A stretch of DNA of 64,000 nucleotides from Ariolimax columbianus (GCA_036924085.1 JAVGWX010000011.1:23687239-23751238), one strand, 5' to 3'. Shown: positions 33,030-45,088, numbered from the stretch's first letter. Notes: a model not told the origin generated them from the letters alone. Translations and numbers: made by a program.

Positions 33030-33539
33030 TTTGCTCTAAAAGATATGCGCATCCAATATATTCTTAAATACATTAACTATCCCTGCCTCCACTACTTCCT
33101 GTGGCAATGCATTCCAAGCATTCACCACTCTCTGACTAAAAAATATTTCCTAATATCTAATCTGGACCTTTAGTTAATTTGTAGATGTGCCCTCTTGTTC
33201 TTGTAGGTGGTTGAATTTTGAAAAAAAACGTGTTATAGTCTAATTTATCCTTTCCCTGGATTATCTTATAAACCTGTATTGTCAACTCTAATTCTTATCT
33301 AGACCCTGTAGGCCGATTTTTCTCTTTCCTCATAACATTTATTCTGGAATCCCACACACAGTTATGTCGCTCTTTTGTATCCTTTCCAGCATGTTTATAT
33401 CCTCTCTGTGATAAGGACTCCACACCTGTACACAGTACTCCAATCTAGGTCTAACTAAAGCTTTATGCAGTTTGACTTTCACTTCCTGGCTCCTATGTTT
33501 AACATTTCTTTTTATCATACCTAACATTGCATTAGAGAA
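33030..33539 (-). pseudogene. CR1/L2-like LINE 3' part (K4)
   Basis: The minus strand encodes MLGMIKRNVKHRSQEVKVKL, LVRPRLEYCVQVWSPY and NMLERIQ, then a frameshift, then C-terminal segments to the AFKNRLD-like end near 33040. RT palm is absent. The upstream side is joined directly to a Tc1-like fragment at 33540. Confidence 0.82.
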
Positions 33540-33792
33540 TCCACCCCAAACATATACACTTCCTCATCAATATCTGTTATGATGGCCTACACAGGAATCG
33601 GTGTATCTTTCTCCGGGACAACGGCAGACGAGATTTCTCTTATCAGCACAGGAGACATTAATCCAGGTTTCATTAAAGACCATCGTTGATCGCCATTCCA
33701 CCCTTAGATGAGGGATATTGTGTAAGGCCCAAGCCAGTCTGTAGACACCAGACTGTAGGTAGTCTCCAAACACAGAAAACATCATCAATACA
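33540..33792 (-). pseudogene. Tc1-like transposase fragment
   Basis: The minus strand reads RLAWALHNIPHLRVEWRST, MVFNETWINVS, CPGERYTDSC, then two stops and GSVYVWGG. This follows the Tc1 DDE core pattern (RLxWA...W..V.FSDES...GER..D.C...GGSVMVWGG). The first catalytic Asp of the SDES motif is Asn-Glu here, and stops follow, so the copy is inactive. Assignment is by motif order alone, without a database search. Confidence 0.65.
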
Positions 33793-33837
33793 ATATAGCT
33801 TGTAATTCATGGAATTGCAAAAGTGTGGAACAAACTT

Positions 33838-33955
33838 GGATTTAGGATGGAGGAGGTATATTTTGAAGACCTAGGGGTTATAATAGATCATACAAGTAAA
33901 GTGAGTGAGCAGGTTCAGGCAGCAGTGAAAAAAGCAAATGCAATGTTCAGGTCAG
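33838..33955 (+). pseudogene. K-type RT fragment in opposite orientation
   Basis: Encodes EEVYFEDLGVIIDHTSKVSE and AAVKKANAMF, the CR1/L2 motif (KDLGV.ID..LKFS.H...A..KAN). It would precede the IKRN segment of K4, but lies on the other strand, so the two are separate insertions or inverted pieces. Confidence 0.75.
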
Positions 33956-34620
33956 GTCAGGTCCTCCCGTAACCGGTGATGTCGTTGGGGCACACATGAA
34001 GACATCCTCACAAACTCCAGCTACCCTTCTCTGTCAGCGGCCGCTGCCTGTGCCTCTTCTGGTCGGAGATTGGTCTATTCTTTTATGTTGTCCTATCACC
34101 TCTTTTTAGGACGCATCTTCGTCGTCTTCCTCCCACCTTTCCGTGCAAGATCGTATTTGCAAGATTATTTGATTTCGATATGTGACGGTACCAAGCGAGT
34201 TTCCTTCTTTTGACAGTTGCCAAGAGGTCTTCAAACGGCCCTATTGCTGATGTAATTCTATCTCGTATTTCCTCATTTGTAACTCGATCTTTGTACGTGA
34301 CGTTTAAAAGTCTTCGGAAACATCTCATCTTCAAGGCCTGTATACTTCGCTGAAGGTCAGCTGTAACTGTCCATGTCTCACAAGCATAGAGGAATATTTA
34401 CTGGACCAGTGTACGCATTAATCTGATTTTCGTGCATAGTGCTAACCGATTATCTTGCCAGATTTTGTTAAGCCGTGCAAGTTCCGCTATTGTCTGTGCT
34501 ATTCTGGCTAATACCTCACATTTTGATCATTCATCACTGACAATCAAACCCAGATATTTACAACGGTCAACCACTTCCAGTTCCTGGCCATTAAACGTCT
34601 GACCATACGTCTAGTATAGT
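33956..34620 (-). pseudogene. LINE C-terminal region (R5)
   Basis: Minus-strand traces in order: YLGLIVSDE, ARLNKIWQDNRLALCTKIRL, LYACETWTVTADLQRSIQAL, MRCFRRLLNVTYKDRVTNEE, LLATVKRRKLAWYRHISKS, then the C-terminus MSSCVPQRHHRLRED. Stops occur near 34395 and 34560 and a frameshift lies near 34090. It is the thumb and post-RT part of a LINE sharing its C-terminus with 691-818. Confidence 0.82.
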
Positions 34621-34765
34621 TTCAAAAAATATTAAAATTCGATTCCTGTACACAGTTTACATTCCGCAGGTAAAGTATTTACCAGGATGTACAATTGTTA
34701 CAATAGTGTACGGCAGATAACCTTCGGCGACTTTGCCGTAGCCATACGATTGCCTGTTTGAATTC

Positions 34766-35950
34766 CAGGATTCTAAGTACGTTGTCGAGTTATAATCTGA
34801 AAAGTAGTACAAGGGGATCTGAAATGTTTTATCTTCAGCATTGTAACCATGACAACAGTGCTCAGAGCCACGGGACACATGTGTAAAAATAATCTCTATT
34901 GAAATAGTTATAAAGGCATGTAGGGGCATGCGCCTGGAACGTGACGCACGCGCTCAGCAGACAGTGAAATGGCAGCCCACATTGAAATGCGGTTGAAGCA
35001 ACTTGCTGTGATTCAATTCCGGACATTGTGTGCCTATCTAAATGCATTGAAAAATGACTACGGCATATGGTGACGCATGTTAGGAGGGGGGGGGGGGGTG
35101 CACAGATTTTAACAGGCGACAATCTAGACAAACCTGAATGACAAGACTCGCAGCAGACGGCCGATCGCATTTGTGAATGCACAACATCAAGCTCGCATAG
35201 ACGAGCTGATTCCTGCTAATCGCCGTGTCGAGCAGTAATATATCGCCACATTGCTTATGATTTTGTGTAAAGTAAAGTATATGCGAGATGGGTCCCTCGC
35301 ATGCTGATACCGCAAATGAAACATCGATCCCAGCAGGTGTTTCAGGAACTTCTGACGCGATATTAACAGGAAGACGATCCCTTTATCCGCAGAATTGGCA
35401 ATGGTGACGAGTTATGGGCATATATTTATTTCCCAGAAAGCAAGCGTCAGTCTATGGAGTACAGGCCAATGACTTTACCTTCCCAAACAAATTCAAGGTC
35501 GACGCCTATGCGCGAAAAATTAGGATGACCAATTTTTTTTTTTGGGGGGGGGGGGGGGGGCTGCGAGGGCGAGGTCCACACTCAATTGTTAGAGCACGGC
35601 TATACCGTCAACTCCGATCGATATATGAAAACTTTGCAGAAACTTCGAGCAATATTATTGCGTGTTCTTGTGGGCAAACACGCAATTCTTCAGCACTACA
35701 ATACTCGCTACACAAGTCAACAAACAGTGACCGCATTGGAGCGTCTCAAGTTTGACATCACCCATCGTACAGCAACTATCTGGCACCTTGTGACTTCTTC
35801 GTTTTCAAGAAGATGAAGGGACACCTCATGGAACATCTTGACGATTCTGACGAGGAGGTACAAGCAGCTGTGCGTACCTGGTTTCGGGATAAGACGTCTG
35901 ATTTTTTTCTCCCGACGGGATGCAACAACTTGTCCGACTTTTGACGTTTG
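34766..35950 (+). pseudogene. mariner-like transposase, degenerate
   Basis: A probable start ATG at 34969 (MAAHIEMRLKQLAVIQF, helix-turn-helix region). Then ARIDELIPANRR, PESKRQSMEY (the mariner first-Asp region is GDELWAYIYF), LQHYNTRYTSQQT (usual HDNARPH; catalytic Asp is Tyr), ERLKFDI, LAPCDFFVFKKMKG and DSDEEVQAAVRTWFRDK, with a stop at about 35942. Frameshifts, stops and two G-runs (35086-35098 and 35544-35560) interrupt it. Positions 34766-34968 are the 5' flank shared with 39411-39651. Confidence 0.8.
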
Positions 35951-36104
35951 TGTATGTGTCTGTCAGGAGGGTGACTGTTAAACAGTAATGAAACGTCTCT
36001 TAAACGACCTTCCAAACTTTAAGATAACGTATAGCTCGTCTGTCAATCTTGAAGATTAATGAAATTATCTCGTTAAAGGCAAAGCGAATTGTCCAATGCA
36101 GTAT

Positions 36105-36465
36105 TTGTGTATGACAAGGACAATAATGCCCTCACAGAATACATGTCGTAAGAGGTGACTAACTGTGGAGCATGTCGTAAGAGGTGACTAACTGTGCGAT
36201 ATGTTTTAACACTGGCAACGTTTAAGTGGTTTGTTAAGAACAGCATAGATGGCGCCTAAGAGGCTGCGGGTCTACTTTCTTCTAGTATTTGAGTCTATTA
36301 AGATGGACTCGCACATCGGTTAACCACCCATCGCGGCCCCTATCTCAACGCAGCGGAGTAGTACGCTGCTCGAGCCTAGCCCACTACACAGGAAATCCTC
36401 CTTCCAGCAATATTCAGTTCACGCTAGAGCTGGACAAGGGCATGCACCCCTGTAGAAGTACAGGT
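36105..36465 (+). repeat. rep-B copy feeding an 18-bp array
   Basis: Collinear with 16200-16585: TGTGTATGACAAGGACAATA, a small tandem duplication of GTCGTAAGAGGTGACTAACT, CATAGATGGCGCCTAAGAGG (core 2), and an end at CTGTAGAAGTACAGGTCGAC. The array begins exactly where other copies have their short tail. Confidence 0.88.
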
Positions 36466-37370
36466 CGACTAGGACTATTACTAAGACTAGGACTATTACT
36501 AAGACTAGGACTATTACTAAGACTAGGACTATTACTAAGACTAGGACTATCACTAAGACTAGGACTATCACTAAGACTAGGACTATTACTAAGACTAGGA
36601 CTATCACTAAGACTAGGACTATCAGACTAGGACTATCACTAAGACTAGGACTATGACTAAGACTAGGACTATTACTAAGACTAGGCCTATCACTAAGACT
36701 AGGCCTATCACTAAGACTAGGACTATCACTAAGACTATGACTATTACTAAGACTAGGCCTATCACTAAGACTAGGACTATGACTAAGACTAGGACTATTA
36801 CTAAGACTAGGACTATGACTAAGACTAGGACTATCACTAAGACTAGGACTATCACTAAGACTAGGACTATCACTAAGACTAGGACTATCACTAAGACTAG
36901 GACTATCACTAAGACTAGGCCTATCACTAAGACTAGGCATATCACTAAGACTAAGACTATCACTAAGACTAGGACTATCACTAAGACTAGGACTATCACA
37001 AAGACTAAGACTATCACTAAGACTAGGACTATCACTAAGACTAGGACTATCACTAAGACTAGGACTATCACTACGACTAGGACTATCACTAGGACTATCA
37101 CTAAGACTAGGACTATCACCAAGACTAGGACTATCACTAAGACTAGGACTATCACTAAGACTAGGACTATCACTAAGACTAGGACTATCACTAAGACTAG
37201 GACTATCACTAAGACTAGGACTATCACTAAGACTAGGACTATCACTAGGACTATCACTAAGACTATGACTATCACCAAGACTAGGACTATCACTAAGACT
37301 AGGACTATCACTAAGACTAGGACTATCACTAAGACTAGGACTATCACTAAGACTAGGACAATACATTCTG
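36466..37370. repeat. 18-bp higher-order repeat of a hexamer
   Basis: About 50 units of ACTAAG-ACTAGG-ACTATC. The three hexamers are variants of the ACTAAG tail of rep-B. The long frames (up to 373 codons, Ser-Leu-Ser-Asp-Ser-Pro on minus; Ile-Thr-Lys-Thr-Arg on plus) follow from the 18-bp period and are not credible genes. Confidence 0.95.
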
Positions 37371-37557
37371 CTGTCGTACTTTATTTTTTGCAGTATGCCC
37401 TTATTTATTCTGATATATACACCGTGGCTTTCGTAACAAGAAATCGGTTCGTTCATTGACATACTCGAGGACATATGGTTTACAAGTCTTTGACAGATTG
37501 ATGTCTTTTTGTAGGCCATCCATATCTCGCCAAATAACACAGATCCATCAGGAATTA

Positions 37558-37860
37558 ATTATCGTCGTCGTCGTCGTCATCTTCCTCATCATCATCATAA
37601 TCAACATCCTCATTATCATCATCATCATTCTCATCATCACCCTCATCATCATCCTCATCATTATCCTCATCGTTATCATCATCGGCCTCATCATCGTCTT
37701 CATCATCATCGTCGTCGTTGTCATCATCATCATCGTCGTCATTATCACAATAGCCATCACCATCGTAATCATCACCGTCTTGATCATGATCCTCATCATC
37801 CCCATAGACATCATCACCAGTATTCTCATCATCATCATCATCATGCCCATCGCACAGAGT
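37558..37860. repeat. imperfect trinucleotide (ATC/GTC) tract
   Basis: About 300 bp of TCATCATC-type sequence with interspersed GTC and CTC. Low-complexity frames (poly Asp, poly Met-like) result. Confidence 0.92.
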
Positions 37861-38029
37861 ATTATAACTTGTCATCTAGTACACGCGACAGCAGCCCATA
37901 TGCCTCATGACTGTCTCAGAACGCAGATCTGTCGAGAAGGATGTGGACCAACACACACTCTCTTAGAGGAGAAACACTTCGGCTGTATAGAGGTCCTGAA
38001 AGTCACAACAACTTTATCGAAGAACCCAG

Positions 38030-39083
<1,054 letters not shown>

Positions 39084-39893
39084 CTTTAATTCACTTATGT
39101 TGTTAGACGTCGTGGGAAGATGCGACCTCTTTTGTTTCATATTTTTTTGGCAGGTTAAAATCCACTGATGACTTGCCAGGTCAATCCTAGTATCTGTTCG
39201 CCCCTGGAATATACGATCGCCTATTTTTAAGAATGGAGGAGGTGAAAGGTGAAATTAGAGCAAGGTAGACTCACAGTCGGTCAGGCGCCATCTAAGCCGC
39301 CCCGCTAACGACATGACGAAGACCTGTTGTTATAGCGACACAGTACCCATATATTCACACATATTCTATGTGGGGCGAGAATCCCTAGAATAATTTGAGT
39401 TAAATTAAATCACAAAGTTGCTTCAACCGTATTTCAATGTGGGCTGCCATTTTACTGTCTGCCAAGCGCATGCGTCACGTTCCAGACGCATGCCACTACA
39501 TGTCTCTATAACTATTTCATTAGAGATTATTTTCACACATGTGTTCCGTAGCTCTGAGCACTGTTGTCATGGTTACAACGCCGAAGAGAAAACATTTCAG
39601 ATTGCTTTGTACCACTTGTCAGATTATAACTCTACAAATTACTTAGAATTTTTAAATTAAATTTTGCCCGAGCAGCGGACCGTAAGGCCTACTCTTTTCG
39701 CTTTTCAACTGCTAAAGTATTTTTAAAATGCGTGCAACTCCACACGGGTGTCTGATCTCACTAATCCGAGATCACAGGAAATATTCACCGGCTAATCCAC
39801 GTGAAAAAATTGCGGTGTCTCCACCGGGATTTGAACCAGCGACCTCCAGCACTTGAAGCGAATACCTTACCTCGAGACCACTGCCCCCTCCCC
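39084..39893 (-). mobile_element. rep-D second copy, interrupted
   Basis: Body 39084-39399 matches 15188-15500 and resumes at 39663 after a 240-bp insertion. The tRNA-like head (GCAGTGGTCTCGAGGTAAGG and GTCGCTGGTTCAAATCCC on minus) ends at about 39893. Core 2 (GTCAGGCGCCATCTAAGC) lies near 39280. Confidence 0.85.
39411..39651 (-). pseudogene. mariner 5' segment inserted in rep-D
   Basis: Homologous to 34766-35005 in reverse, including the start region ATGGCAGCCCACATTGAAAT of the transposase. It is flanked by the direct repeat TTAAATTAAAT at 39400-39410 and 39652-39662. Only about 13 codons of transposase are present. Confidence 0.75.
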
Positions 39894-39909
39894 CTTCCCC
39901 CTAGTGATG

Positions 39910-39910
<1 letters not shown>

Positions 39911-39940
<30 letters not shown>

Positions 39941-40116
39941 GTTTGCCTTATTTCTCAAATCCCCAAGGCGGTGTGCGTTGCACTGTGGTTTTTATTTTGC
40001 GCCTGTCGGCCCAATGCATCCGACTTCAGCATGCATTTTATGTAAGGGTCTGCTTCCTCCTGCATTTTCTAAGGGTTTGCTTCCCCGGGGTAACGGCCGG
40101 TGTTGTGATGGGGATC
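39911..40116 (-). mobile_element. SINE-1 tail and body, split by N3
   Basis: A T-run at 39911-39938 (poly-A tail in SINE sense), then TGCGTTTGCCTTATTTC, core 1 as CATCCGACTTCAGC, up to TTGTGATGGGGATC (40103-40116), the left N3 target copy. The head continues at 41021. Confidence 0.9.
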
Positions 40117-41020
40117 TTCTTCTTCTTCTGCGTACACAGTCAGACAGTAACCATTATTTTTTCGAAAAAGGCGGCGGTCATCCTGAGGCTCTCGCCACTG
40201 CCATAGAGCTTGTCTTGCAGTTCCACTGGCAATGGCCACATCTGCTCTCTCTGATCCTCGTATGTCGGGCAGTTCTGCAGCAGATGTTCAGTGGTCATTT
40301 TACCAGTACCGCACGGGCATTCGTCGGTACACCCTATCTTCAATTTGTTGAATAGGTGGTACCTCAGTCTGTTGTGGCCAGTGCGAAGTCTGAAGACAAC
40401 GACCTGCTCTCTTCGGTTCAACTGGTAATAGGCATCGTTTTTGGTGTAACCAGTATGTTCGGTTTCCCATTTGGTCATGTATCTGGCTTTGATAAGCCGT
40501 TTTGACTCCTCGTACGTCATACTGGTATCTGTTTGTGGTAGTCTTGCACCTTCTTTTGCCAGTCTGTCTGCCTCATCGTTGCCTTGGATGTTGCAGTGTG
40601 ACGGAACCCACTGTACCACTACCCTTTTTGGTGCGGACTGCTGGCACAGTTTGCAGAGTGATGCTCTTAAGTCATTAAGCTCAGTGTTTTTCTGGCTTTT
40701 TAGCGCTGTGACTACGGCGAGAGCATCTGTCAGCAGGACTATATGGCTCTCATTTTCACTGTTTGTCACCATTTCTTCCACTGCCGCCCTCAGTGCCTCT
40801 GCCTCCGCTCTGAAGTTGCTTGTGTACTTACCAGTAGCGAATGACAGTGTTATTTTTCTGCCATTTGGTAGGTTCAGGAATGCTCCTGCCCCTCCGTTCT
40901 GTGTAGTGTTTGTTACAGAACCGTCGGTGTATGCATGGGTCCAGTCCATGCTTGGGTAGCTTTTCGTTATGAAGCTTAGGGTAGTGTCTCTCCTTTCTTT
41001 TTCAGTCTGGCAGTTTTTGT
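40117..41020 (-). mobile_element. N3: N insertion inside a SINE-1
   Basis: A 5'-truncated minus-strand copy with a short (GAA)n tail, flanked by TTGTGATGGGGATC at 40103-40116 and 41021-41034. It retains all of RNase H and the C-terminal knuckle. Residue pattern (GCTDECPCGTGK, PLPVEL, GSGES) puts it in the N1 subfamily. Confidence 0.93.
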
Positions 41021-41045
41021 TTGTGATGGGGATCGAACCCAGCAC
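40140..41045 (-). CDS. RNase H domain fragment of N3 with SINE-derived N-terminus
   Basis: A 301-codon open frame. About the first eight residues (MLGSIPIT) are read from SINE-1 head sequence; the rest is the N C-terminal half. RNase H residues are intact: YTDGS, RAEAEALR, LLTDALAVV and NDEADRLAKEG; then C-x-C-x8-H-x4-C. RT is absent. Nothing suggests it is expressed as a host gene; it is a young truncated retrotransposon. Confidence 0.75.
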   Translation of the reverse strand: MLGSIPITNKNCQTEKERRDTTLSFITKSYPSMDWTHAYTDGSVTNTTQNGGAGAFLNLPNGRKITLSFATGKYTSNFRAEAEALRAAVEEMVTNSENESHIVLLTDALAVVTALKSQKNTELNDLRASLCKLCQQSAPKRVVVQWVPSHCNIQGNDEADRLAKEGARLPQTDTSMTYEESKRLIKARYMTKWETEHTGYTKNDAYYQLNRREQVVVFRLRTGHNRLRYHLFNKLKIGCTDECPCGTGKMTTEHLLQNCPTYEDQREQMWPLPVELQDKLYGSGESLRMTAAFFEKIMVTV

Positions 41046-41095
41046 CTTCGGATTGTGAGCCGTGCCACTTATCCACTAGGCCACGCCGTCCCCTC
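41021..41095 (-). mobile_element. SINE-1 head, split by N3
   Basis: Contains GGGGATCGAACCC (B box reversed) and CACTAGGCCACGCCGTCCCC (A-box end reversed), completing the copy that starts at 39911. Confidence 0.9.
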
Positions 41096-41475
41096 CCCTA
41101 GTAAATAATAATAATTATTCACCACGTAACTAAAACCTTGAAAAGATTCCCGATTATTGGCGAACCCAGACATACTTCTGCCGTATTTGTTCCTTCATTA
41201 AAGACAGGCCAGGACTCAATTCACACTGGTTCCATATTGAATCAGTTGCCATGACAACGAACGAAAGCGACGCAACTCACACTGAACTTCTTGGCGTCAT
41301 GGCCGCACTGAACCAACATGCAAGAACCATATCATGTTGCTTTGTCGTTCAAACGTGAATTTATCCGTTTGAAATGCGTGTTAACAAATGAAAACAAGGC
41401 GCGTTCAATTCTCAGAGCTTAACAGAGAAACTGAAATTAAAAAACAGTGGTCAACCAGTTCCTAATTTGGACTTT
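41096..41475. other. unassigned sequence
   Basis: No coding motif, array or recurring family. Confidence 0.35.
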
Positions 41476-41740
41476 GGGGACGGCGTGGGCTAGTGGTTAA
41501 GTGACACGGTTCACAACCGAAGGTGCTTGGTTCGATCCCCATCACAGCACCAGCCGTTACCTCGGGGAAATAAACCCTTAGAAAATGCAAGAGGAATCAG
41601 ACCCTTACATAAAATGCATGCTGAAGTCGGATGCACTGAGCTGACAGGCGCAAAATAAAAATCACAGTGCAACGCACACCGCCTTGAGGAATAGAGAAAT
41701 AAGGCAAACGCAATACCAAAAAAACAAAACAATTGGATAT
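41476..41740 (+). mobile_element. SINE-1 full-length copy
   Basis: GGGGACGGCGTGGGCTAGTG head, TTGGTTCGATCCCC B box, body with GCTGAAGTCGGATGCACTG (core 1), and an A-rich end (CCAAAAAAACAAAAC) near 41735. Best plus-strand reference for the family in this window. Confidence 0.92.
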
Positions 41741-42429
41741 TGAAGAAAAACAATACGCAAGTAAGTCGAAGTGAATTTACACGCATATTTAATGCTTCTG
41801 TGAAAGACATGATTTCTTGGTTTTGTGACTGCGACTTATGAAAACACTCTCTTCTGTTTTGAATGTTTTCTTTTTGTATGTGATGCTAGTTAGACAAATG
41901 AATGGGTGTGTAGCCTAAAACATCTACAGGAAAAGTAAAAAAAAAAAAGTATGAAAAATAAACAAAATATAAACGAAATGTTGTCAGTTTTTCATCTTCT
42001 TGGGAAATGTAACTTTCCCAACAAAATGTGAGTAGTGCTTATAAAGATGGTAAATTGACATTCTCTGTTTTTAAACGTTCTCAGTTTTCCCAGCATGTTT
42101 TCATTTCTATAGTTGAGCCCATTCATAATGAAACAAATCAGGTGCTACCGGCCGAAACGGTTTTAGTGTATTTTGAAATAAAAGCTTTTTACTATAAAAA
42201 GCTTTTTTATACTCACATTGTTTATGTATATGGCAAAACAAATGGTATCCCAGTAGTCGATGTTGTGTTTGAGGATGACGTGCTAGGTTATTCATTGTAC
42301 CAGATCAGGTCACAACGTCTTTGAGAATATTTTTGCTTCCTCTGTTCTGTGACTTCTCAAGTTCAAATAGTGTCAGTAGCCAGTTGTTGCTAGGTGATTG
42401 ATTTAATGTTTACGGTAAGTGTCGCGTGT
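41741..42429. other. unassigned sequence, possible retroelement 3' end
   Basis: A 98-codon plus frame at 42028-42324 has no recognised domain. Around 42145-42200, GGCCGAAACGG followed by TTTTGAAATAAAAGC resembles sequence near Penelope-like element ends, and AAAAAGCTTTTT forms a small palindrome. Not enough for a call. Confidence 0.3.
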
Positions 42430-43500
42430 TGGTTGGTCAGTCGTTTGGTCGGTATATGAATGCAAACATAGACACAAGCGAGCACAAACACACATACGCA
42501 AACACAAACACACACAAACACATCATTTTTAACAGCTCAGTCGTTCGATCGCTCTACGAAAGCAAACACACACAGCCACACGTACAAACACACACAACCA
42601 CACGTACAATTACACCCAAATACACAGAACCACAAGTACAAACATACGCAAACACACACAACCACACGTACAAACACACGCAAACACACGTACAAACACA
42701 CGCAAACACACGTACAAACACATGCAAACACACAACCACACGTACAAACATACGCAAACCCAAACAATGACACACACAATGACACACACAACGACACGCA
42801 AACACACAGAACCACAGGTACAAACATACGCAAACACACACAACCACACGTACAAGCATACGCAAACACATACAGCCACACGTACAAACACACGCAAACA
42901 TACACAACCACACGTACAAACATACGCAAACACACACAACCACACGTACAAGCATACGCAAACACATACAACCACACGTACAAACACACGCAAACATACA
43001 CAGCCACACGTACAAACACACGCACACACACACAACCACACGTACAAGCACACGCAAACACACACAACCACACGTACAAACACACGAAAACATACACAAC
43101 CACACGTACAAATACACGCAAACACATACAACCACACGTAGAAACACTCGCAAACACATGTACAAACATACGCAAACACACACAATGACACACACAATGA
43201 CATACACACATTGGTAACATACATAAACCCTCATAAACGCACACAAGCACCCCTAAACAGATATAAACACACACGATCACACACACAGGCAGCGACAAAT
43301 ACACACAAACACCCACAAACACACTCATTCAAACGCACTCATACAACCACACACGCACAAATACACACATAAACATACGTAAAATATACAAACACACAAA
43401 ACATATACACTATAATACACACAAACACCCCAAACACACACACACTCACACAACCACGCTCTCTCACACACACACACACGCTCACACAAATATGCATAAA
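42430..43500. repeat. 32-bp CA-rich minisatellite and (CA)n
   Basis: Units around CCACACGTACAAACACACGC with period 32 bp between about 42560 and 43150, flanked by looser ACACAA microsatellite. Cys/Val-rich minus frames of up to 263 codons come from the 96-bp (32-codon) cycle and are not credible. Confidence 0.92.
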
Positions 43501-43955
43501 CCATATGACGTCATTACATTACCCTCTCAGCTGTGGGAAAACCCTGTGAAATGGAAGTAATAACTATTCAAAACACACAAGGAGAAGAGAGTTCAGACAA
43601 TCTTGAAAGAGAAAGAGAATACATGGATAGATCAGGGCATAATGGCTTTGCGTGTATTCATCATCACCACCATAGCCGTAACCTGGAATATCATTTGGGC
43701 ACCACTTTTGCAGTTTGTTGAACCAGTTCCCACCACTTCAACTCGGTTTTAGGCCACAATATTTGTTTTAACTATGAGCCTTCCCGTGTGCTCTCTGATC
43801 TCTTCCCTTCGCTGTTTCTGCTTCCATCTCTTACGCTCCCCACGCAACGTTCCTTGCATGATCGGCCCGGTCAACGAGGAGAACTTCATACACGCCTGTA
43901 CAGTGTGAACCTGCGCTTTGCTATCATAGTGATATGGGAGAGGAAACTATCTGGT
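43501..43955. other. unassigned sequence
   Basis: No recognised coding region or family. Confidence 0.35.
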
Positions 43956-44610
43956 GGTCAGACAAAACGTATTGATCGCACATGTTTGTCAGGGTCGGGC
44001 AAAACGTATTGATCGGACATGTTTATCAGGGTCGGGCAAAACATGCTAATCGGATTGTTTGTCAGGGTGAGGCAAAACATACTGATCGAATTGTTTGTCT
44101 GGGTCAGTCAAAATATACTTATGGGATATGTTTGTCAGGTTCAGCCAAAACATACTGATCAGACATGCTTGTCAGGGTCAGGCAAAACATACTGATCGGA
44201 TTGTTTGTCAGAGTCAGGCAAAACATACGTACCGAATATGTTTGTCATGGTCAGGCAAAACATACTGATCGGACATGTTTGTCAGGGTCAGACAAAATAT
44301 ACTGATCGGACATGTTTGTCAGGATCAGGCAAAACATACTGATCCGACATGTTTGTCAGGGTCAGACAAAACATACTGATCGACTGATCGGACATGTTTG
44401 TCAGGGTAGGACAAAACATACTGATCGGATATGTTTGTTAGGGTCAGGCAAAACATATTGATCGGACAATGTTTGTCAGGGTAGGACAAAACATACTGAT
44501 CGGGCATGTTTGTCAGGATCAAGCAAAACATACTGATCAGACATGTTTGTCAGGGTCAGACTAAACATACTAATTGGAAAATGTTTGTCAGGGTCAGGTA
44601 TAAATTTTCT
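43956..44610 (-). repeat. 37-38-bp array of rep-F
   Basis: About 17 units in reverse orientation around GTTTGTCAGGGTCAGGCAAA and CATACTGATCGGACATG. It joins the rep-F body at 44611 and ends on the other side at GGTCAGACAAAACG next to AAACTATCTGGTGGTC. Confidence 0.92.
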
Positions 44611-44871
44611 GACCAAGTCTCCCGCCTCGCATTCACGCCGGTCTTCCTGGAAACGGGCTGTTTTCACGTCAGTCTACCTAACAAGGTGGTGAACCCAAGC
44701 TGTAGCAGTCAGCTTCACGCAGATAAGGGAAGCATAGCACTGCCGCTTGGAGGTCTCCGGTCCACCTTCATCAGCACCATCGGGATCTGAAAAAAAGTTT
44801 CTACAACCTTTCACTGAACAATCTTTTCAGGCCCCACAAAGGAGTACTCATTATGGGCATTCATAAACAAG

Positions 44872-44936
<65 letters not shown>

Positions 44937-44937
44937 C
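44611..44937 (-). repeat. rep-F body with (CAA)n end
   Basis: Reverse copy: TTCCTGGAAACGGGCTGTTT, GGTCCACCTTCATCAGCAC, CAGGCCCC, CTCATTATGGGCATTCATAA, then (CAA)n at 44878-44937. With the adjacent array it shows the complete order of the element. Confidence 0.85.
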
Positions 44938-44999
44938 CATTGTCAGAAGGCCCGCCCATTTTGTATATCGCCCGACTTCTCTCTTAACGGTGGCACGAA

Positions 45000-45088
45000 C
45001 TGACATGTATTAGACACCCGGTTCTCAAAAATGTCTGCTGAAGTCGAATGAGCCGGACCGAAAGGGGAAAATATCGCAGTCAAGATCT
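45000..45088 (+). repeat. rep-A, left part, split by N4
   Basis: GCTGAAGTCGAATGAGCCGG (core 1) and CGAAAGGGGAAAATATC lead to GCAGTCAAGATCT (45076-45088), the left N4 target copy. Confidence 0.85.

Noticed and set aside
36419..37540. 373-codon Ser/Asp/Pro-rich frame (minus) resembling an SR- or silk-like protein
   Set aside because: It is produced by the 18-bp array, which is open in several frames on both strands; the sequence is fully explained by the rep-B tail expansion.
41476..41550. tRNA gene with A and B boxes
   Set aside because: Followed by a SINE body and A-rich tail, repeated many times, and the anticodon arm does not fold as in a tRNA. The same applies to heads at 12622, 15720, 17785, 21572, 39893, 41095, 56258, 57397 and 60616.
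42537..43328. 263-codon Cys/Val-rich frame (minus), membrane-like
   Set aside because: Arises from a 32-bp CA-rich minisatellite; three overlapping minus frames look alike.
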